The translations under genes and the position numbers were made by a program. A model generated the notes under the pieces. That model did not search any database and was not told the DNA's origin. It saw nothing but the letters and a program-made list of their open reading frames with translations. Below, one piece after another: positions 58,940-64,000 of a stretch of DNA of 64,000 nt. This stretch comes from Gigaspora rosea (Eukaryota > Glomeromycota > Glomeromycetes > Diversisporales > Gigasporaceae): contig QKWP01000348.1 in the NCBI GenBank assembly GCA_003550325.1, positions 62,001 through 126,000 of the forward strand, given 5' to 3'. Each line of letters starts with the position of its first letter. Position 1 is the stretch's first letter.

Positions 58940-59072
58940 AATTGCAATTAAGAAAACCATATTGTTAAAAGAAATTAGTCTAAGCCTAAAAAAAGTAAAA
59001 GTATACTCAGAAATACAAGAAAACAAAAGGACAGATAAGCTAGCAAAGATGGTATATAGAAGAGTAAAATAG

Positions 59073-59787
59073 TAGAGATAAAAGAAATAGCAACAAAAAG
59101 TTAAACAAAAAACAAAAAATAAAGAAAAAACTGGTTTAATTAGTTGATAATCACTAATTTACACTCTGCAATTAGAGTGCACCATGATACAGAGTGCACC
59201 AAATTATAATTTTCTAAAATAAATTTATTTTGTAAATAAAAAAAGTGATTATAATGAGGTTTTAACTAAATTAAGAGTAACTATAACAAGGTAAAAACAA
59301 TACTAATAATAAGTTATTTGATTAGTCTAAAAATTTTAAAGGAGTTGTTTTTTGTTTTCTTGAATAATGTTTATTATTGCATAATAATTAATTTGCTTAG
59401 TATTATTTTGATACTTATATATAGCACCATACACCAATTGGATATAAAAATTTTTCAAAGATGATTTTAAAAAATAATTATAGATTATTTCTATATATAA
59501 AAGTCAAATAATACTAAGCAAATCAATTATTATGCAATAATAATAAATACTAGGAAAATGGAAACCATATAGAGTCCGAAGGACCAAATATATTACAGCA
59601 GATTAGCCAATAAGCATTAGTTGGATTGTTTTAATTGTTGTTTTTTTATGTTACACCTGATCTAGCCAATCAAAACTTGTAATTTGTGGACACATAGACA
59701 TCGACTACTATTGCCTTTACAGTAATGTCCTTCAGACAATTATTCAAAAAAATAAAATACAACTCCAATAAAATTTATGTAAATCAG
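59073..59787. other. Spacer with one hairpin
   Basis: 59370-59549 is a hairpin whose arms share TTATTATTGCATAATAATT and TTTGCTTAGTATTATTT. 59225-59290 has TGATTATAATGAGG and AACTATAACAAGG, like interior words of the pogo-like MITE. No gene. Confidence 0.6.
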
Positions 59788-60686
59788 TCAATGTTTTATT
59801 AATTTTTTTTTTTTACGTTTAGACTGGAGCATTGCTAGCTCTATTGTGTATATAAACGAGAATACAAACTAGCCATATGTGCACTTTTGGTGCTTAATTT
59901 AGTAGTCCACTTGCAGGTTCTACACTAGCTGCCATACCTGCAACCCACTACAGGTGTTGCCTATTCAAAACCTTCTGATCTATATACCATCTCTATTATT
60001 ATAAGCCAGACAAGCCTTAGGGCTAATTTACCTACATGTGACTAGTACCTGTCAAGCAACCCCGTCCTATTTAGTGATATAACCCGAGTTGGAGTCACCT
60101 GGGTCACCTGCAGGTGGGCGGGTGACCCGGGTCGGTTGTAGCAACCCAGGTGGAATGGGTGGGTCAATCCGACGTGTCAACCCGCTGGTTGACCCGTCTG
60201 ATTCGAGGTAGTTAATTCTGATTCGTTAATCACCAGATGTATCGTCATATATACTCTGCATATATTATCCGACTTTAAATGATATGAAAATGAAAACCTT
60301 TACCTTTAGACACTAAAGCAGACAATAATCTAGATTTGAGAAAAAAAATAAAAATTTTTGTTCCATGTTATGCAACCCTAAAAATTACTTTATGTGGCCT
60401 TATATGAACATGAGCTTATTAATTCACAAAAAATTAGAAAATAAATTATGCAAACGACTATATCACGTAATTATTGTTGTCTCTATTCTATCTAATATAT
60501 TACGCAAATTTTATAGGTTATTCGACAATATGCTTTTTTTTATTAAAAATTGTTCCAATAAACGGCTCATGTTAATCGATATAGGTAGAAAGTAGGGTCA
60601 CGTTACTCAATTAAAAGTTGACTCAATAAAAGTCAGTCACGTTGCTCAATAAAGGTCGGGTCACGTTAATCAATAAAAGTCAGGAC

Positions 60687-61322
60687 TAGGGATACTAATT
60701 TTCTGCTACAACAAACCCCAAATTCTGCCTGCTTTACACTTCGAATTATGCGAATTACGTGAATTATGCGATAAATTTTTTTAAATTATGCTACAGATTA
60801 TGCGGATCAGATAGAAATATGCATAATTTATCATTATAAATTTTTATCGTTATCATTATTGTAAGTACTGAACCCCATCAGTAACTTACCAATAAAACTA
60901 CAAAATCTGTGTAATATAAAATTATAAAAAGAGTCATGTTTACAAAACTGTCTTGCGCCAAACAAAAAAAAATTCCCTGCAAAATTGTTTTGCATAACCC
61001 GCCGACACTTTTTTTTTAAATTTCAATCATGACATTTAATTTTTTCTCCGGTGTCACCCGATAGTGACCTTAATTTTCTGGAATTACCCGATAGAACCGA
61101 AAAAAAATCTAAAATTTTCTGGATATGAACATAAGCATATTAATTTACAATAAATTAAAAAAAATCCGACCAGCCAACTGAAATTTTGGATCACTATGTT
61201 ATACAAATATGTTTTATTAATTATGCGAAATACATCTTGATATGCGAATATAGCTGTCGCATATGCTTCTGTAAAATCTGAATTATGCGCATATTATGCT
61301 ATCACGATCTGCAGTATTCCTA
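60687..61322. mobile_element. Nested hAT-type MITE, 636 bp
   Basis: Ends TAGGGATACT / AGTATTCCTA flanked by GTCAGGAC and GTCGGGTC (6 of 8) within the GTCACG repeats of the outer element. Subterminal GAATTATGCG / CGCATAATTC words recur at both ends. Its interior ATGAACATAAGCATATTAA resembles ATGAACATGAGCTTATTAA at 60404 in the outer element, so the two may be related. Confidence 0.75.
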
Positions 61323-61586
61323 GTCGGGTCACGTTGCTCAATAAAAGTCAGGTCACGATGTTGCTCGATAAAAGTCGTGTCACATTGCTCAATAGGTCTT
61401 TGCTTCTTTGTTCTTTATATATTGCCCTTTAGTCATCTATTAAACTCTGCAACTCAGACATGATTCTAGACAACTTTTATCTAATTGCAAAAAAATCGTT
61501 ATAAAAGCAAATTCTATATTGTTACTGATAAAATTAATCACTTAAAAGCAAATATTTTTACTATATGCTACTACAGTGCTAGCACT

Positions 61587-61710
61587 AGTTATATGTTAAG
61601 AACAGTTAAAAAAAAACTTTAAGTAGTAGATCATTTTTAATTAGATAATCTGATTAAAAACGATCTACTACTTAAAGTTTTTTTTTATTAACTGTTCTTA
61701 ACATATAACT
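61587..61710. repeat. Near-perfect 124-bp hairpin
   Basis: Arms of about 55 bp: AGTTATATGTTAAGAACAGT / ACTGTTCTTAACATATAACT, continuing AACTTTAAGTAGTAGATC on each side. Inside the 2.5-kb hAT element. Confidence 0.85.
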
Positions 61711-62066
61711 AAACTAGTGTATAAAACATGGGTATATTGATATTTCAAAATCCTGATTATAAAACTTACTTCAGGATTCTAACAAAGAACATTCCTTGTA
61801 AAATTTTAGCATAACTATGTATAACCCTAACTTTAAATCAGATTTAATTTTTGGTTTGGTTTATAGTTTATATGTTACACAAATTTGTAATCCATTAATT
61901 AATGCTTGTGCTTCATACAAATAGTGTGTAGTTAGAATTTTTTATTTTTTTATTTAAACAATCTAAATTAACCATATAATCAGAGTTGATATGTAATTCT
62001 AAAATTTTGTGCTTTGAAAAAATTATTGGATGCCTTTTGCTTTCTCATATCGCGAACTGTATTTTA

Positions 62067-62187
62067 TAGTTATTGTATGGGTTGTAGTGAATAACCCAGT
62101 ACACACAGGTTCATATTCCATGCCGAAGGCATGGGATTTAAATATGAACCCGTGTGTGTAACGGGTTATTCAACCCATATAATAACT
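62067..62187. repeat. 121-bp hairpin, GGGTTGTAGTGAATAACCC arms
   Basis: Arms share ATAGTTATTGTATGGGTTG, then ATAACCC, CACACAGGTTCATAT, and meet at CCATGCCGAAGGCATGG. High pairing; MITE-like. Confidence 0.85.
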
Positions 62188-62190
62188 ATT

Positions 62191-62275
62191 TTATTGCACG
62201 GTGTCTGACGTAACAATCCCGTGCCAATAAGTAAATGAAAAAAGCATGGGTTGTCACATAAGACCCGTGCAATAA
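62191..62275. mobile_element. 85-bp MITE, TTATTGCACGG ends
   Basis: TTATTGCACGGTG / ACCCGTGCAATAA ends next to the preceding hairpin. Interior CCCGTGC and GGGTTGTCAC words repeat. Confidence 0.6.
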
Positions 62276-63048
62276 GTATAAAGTTTTCATAACATTGTTG
62301 TTCTTTTATTAGTTAATGATTATTGTATAGATGCAAATGTATCGATAAGCTATATAGATGTTTTTCTCAGCAATACTGCAATGGAATTGCCTTTTTTACT
62401 TAGCATATATTGGATTTCTAGAAGAAAGTCATGATGCATTTTGTGCGCAATATATAATAGAATATCTGACCTGGGTCATGATCAACACGGATCAAATGGT
62501 TAACCTGTGCACCCAGATGGACCTGTCAATCAACCCGGATGACCCGCGGGTTCACCCATTGGGTGACCCGGTTTGCATTTTTTTGAACGGGTTATATCAC
62601 TAGTCCCATTTTGGCGTCACCTCAGATTTTCGGTAACTGACGCATCTGCATTATACTGACACTCGCAGTCCGGTACCACTCCGAACCGCTAGGCACATCT
62701 CTTGCCCTTTATAAAGTTCATTCTGATCCCAGTACCGACCTTATTGTAGTAGCACCGTCGAAGACCATACTCTACCTATTTATTCGGGACTTCCCAAATG
62801 GGTTTCTGTTTTTTCGGTTCCTTGGATTCATCAGTATAACAATCACTATTGTGCCCGAGAGCTCCTATTCAAGATGGTGGAACCAAGGTTACAGGTTTAT
62901 CACCCAACCAGTACTAAGCCACAGTTACCACAACACAGGCCTTATTTTTGTTATCGTCATCAGTGGGATTTAAACTTTCAACCTGCTGCTTGGGGTGACA
63001 ACCTGGCTACTTCTCTAGATCACCACACTCTTTCAATGTTTTATTAAT

Positions 63049-63449
63049 ATGTTTTTTATTTTACTTTTTATAAAAAAATTACAAATTATTTAGCTATATT
63101 TGTAGATATATAAAATAAAAAACTGCTCTAAATAAAATGTTATTTTTTGCATGAAATTTTAGAATAAGTATATTTTATTCTTCTAACAACTTTAATTATT
63201 GCATAAAAGTTAATTTAATTAGTAAAATTGTGACTTTTCTATATAGTAAATATCAATTGTGAAGAGATTATTTTATATTTTATTATTAATATTGTTTAGC
63301 AAATTCTAAAAAATGTGATAGTGATTATAGCATAATTGTGACTATATAAAGGTTTTTTAAATAAAAAATAGTATTATATTTTATGTGATTATAGAGTTAG
63401 AAACTATATATAGTAATAGCATATTGTCATTTAAAATAAATAATATTGT
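63049..63449. other. Gene-free AT-rich spacer
   Basis: No gene or element ends recognised. Confidence 0.5.
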
Positions 63450-63620
63450 CTGTGGGTTAATAGTGTAAGTGGTTACGCTCCCAGGTCACCAAATGTAAGG
63501 TCGCCAGTTCAAGCCCTACTAGAGGACAAAAAAAACTATACTTGATCTTGAGACAGACGGACTGAACCAGGATACTAGGACCGTGGTTGGTAATTCTAAC
63601 TACATTAGTACATTTGTACC
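63450..63620 (+). mobile_element. SINE head, same family as 21961-22421
   Basis: GGGTTAATAGTGTAAGTGG, GCTCCCAGGTCACC and GTCGCCAGTTCAAGCCC align with the tRNA-like head of the SINE at 21961. The body then differs, so it is either a subfamily or a chimera. No 3' A tail is seen before the window ends. Confidence 0.65.
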
Positions 63621-63639
63621 ATATGCATGCTCAATAAGA

Positions 63640-63960
63640 TAATTCTGGTGAAAATCCGGTTGATAAACTTGAAGCAATTCCGGTCGAAGTCCCAGGAAAT
63701 GTAGTACAACTTTTCAGGCCAGCTTGGTTGAGAAATGCAGTACGGCATCTGAATCAGGACAATTTATGAGGAAACATAGTACAAAACTGGAAACTTGGTT
63801 GGCATCTACCAAGAATATGAGGAATCGTAGTACGGTGACCTAGGATAAGGTTTAAGAAATAAAAGTACAGCATTTGAATCGAGACAGATGTGTGAAACTG
63901 TGACACAAGTTTGAATTTGAACATTATGTGAAGAATTAAAGTACTGGTTATTGTCAAGTG
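63640..63960 (+). repeat. Degenerate repeat with GAGGAATxGTAGTAC core
   Basis: GGAAATGTAGTAC, GAAATGCAGTACG, GGAAACATAGTAC, GGAATCGTAGTACG, GAAATAAAAGTAC and GAAGAATTAAAGTAC recur every 45-70 bp, several preceded by TTGAATC-GACA. It follows the SINE head and may be part of the same element. Confidence 0.55.
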
Positions 63961-64000
63961 TCAGTTACATAACCATTAAAGGATAAGGAACTTTCGAACT

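Larger units (their letters stand above)
57060..59072 (+). mobile_element. 5'-truncated LINE, RNase H end, with two nested MITEs
   Basis: Plus-strand pieces: ARPKKVQIRICSPVAL near 57165, YTKEWDSNGIEKEYIQGTP near 57315, Lys-rich linker to 58060, then RNase H-like ELMAILVALLISLSRSKVVIS with MDSQ near 58605, and LKKVKVYSEIQENKRTDKLAK near 59000. This matches the C-terminal half of a fungal LINE ORF with an RNase H domain. Many stops and frame changes. Endonuclease and RT palm are missing upstream, as in typical 5' truncation. MITEs at 58063-58316 and 58709-58939 interrupt it. Confidence 0.72.
60072..62602. mobile_element. hAT-type non-autonomous element, 2.53 kb
   Basis: Inverted ends TAGTGATATAACCCG / CGGGTTATATCACTA with 8-bp duplication GTCCTATT / GTCCCATT (7 of 8). 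TAGTG fits hAT. Both ends are crowded with GGGTCA and TGACCC words, likely binding sites. Runs of GGTCACGTTGCTCAATAAAA repeats (about 31-bp unit) lie at 60595-60686 and 61323-61400. No transposase is found. It carries a nested hAT element and several hairpins. Confidence 0.88.
59804..63032 (-). mobile_element. tRNA-derived SINE (about 690 bp) split by an hAT element
   Basis: Flanked by a perfect 16-bp duplication TCAATGTTTTATTAAT (59788-59803 and 63033-63048). On the minus strand it starts near 63032 with a tRNA-like head: GTGATCTAGAGAAGTAG, GTTGTCACCCC (Asp-like anticodon loop), and B-box-like AAGTTTAAATCCCAC. It ends with an A tract (plus-strand T run 59804-59814). The body is GC-rich. The 2.5-kb element at 60072-62602 interrupts it. 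A second tRNA-like piece (TGGCTTAGTACTGG, GGTTCCACC) near 62900 suggests a dimeric head. Confidence 0.85.

Noticed and set aside
58776-59072. 98-residue protein with RNase H-like end
   Set aside because: The frame joins MITE sequence to LINE sequence by chance.
63450-63525. Genuine tRNA gene
   Set aside because: Box-like words are present but the stems do not pair convincingly by eye, and the same head occurs in a proven SINE.

Overview
The window is very AT-rich, intron-bearing, repeat-choked eukaryotic DNA. It most resembles the genome of an arbuscular mycorrhizal fungus (Glomeromycotina: Gigaspora, Rhizophagus or Diversispora kind). The pointers are short introns with GTATGT/GTAAGT-type donors, kinase domains of the tyrosine-kinase-like type amplified in these fungi, hAT, Ty3/gypsy and LINE families of the kind common there, and MITEs nested in one another. 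The organism call is inference; no rRNA or tRNA gene is present to settle it.

Layout. 1-6.3 kb: T-rich minisatellites broken by a 4.48-kb hAT transposon with a decayed five-exon transposase. 6.3-15.8 kb: gene-free repeats, including a foldback element, a 236-base assembly gap, an hAT MITE and a pogo-like MITE. 15.9-21.6 kb: a decayed LINE on the minus strand, split by later insertions. 22.0-22.4 kb: a tRNA-derived SINE with perfect target-site duplication. 23.0-31.6 kb: a young Ty3/gypsy retrotransposon with near-identical LTRs and an extra small ORF. 31.7-36.8 kb: inverted repeats, a 738-bp palindrome and a degenerate satellite of about 110 bp period. 37.1-42.8 kb: an old gypsy integrase fossil split by about 4.5 kb of nested small elements. 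43.8-46 kb: hairpins and two more hAT-type elements.

The only convincing host gene is at 49.6-54.2 kb on the plus strand: a ten-exon gene for an 877-residue protein with three tandem kinase domains. The first keeps its catalytic residues, the other two are pseudokinases, and the exon lengths and phases (64, 173-176, 660 bp; phases 0-1-0) repeat three times, so the protein grew by duplication of a three-exon module. Two MITEs sit in its introns and one just upstream of its TATA box. A short hypothetical ORF lies at 46.3-46.8 kb.

The last 7 kb hold a 5'-truncated LINE with a Mutator-like MITE cleanly inserted in its RNase H region, and a three-level nest: a minus-strand SINE with a 16-bp duplication is split by a 2.5-kb hAT element, which is itself split by a smaller hAT element. 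Five elements in the window carry 8-bp target duplications with hAT-type termini, so hAT activity has been the main recent shaping force. A non-coding sequence theme (AACTTTTGATCTA-n-GTCC ... TCTAATGAGC) recurs in the gypsy LTRs, in a pogo-like MITE and in the long palindrome, which are otherwise unrelated; it is the strongest unexplained signal besides the triple kinase.
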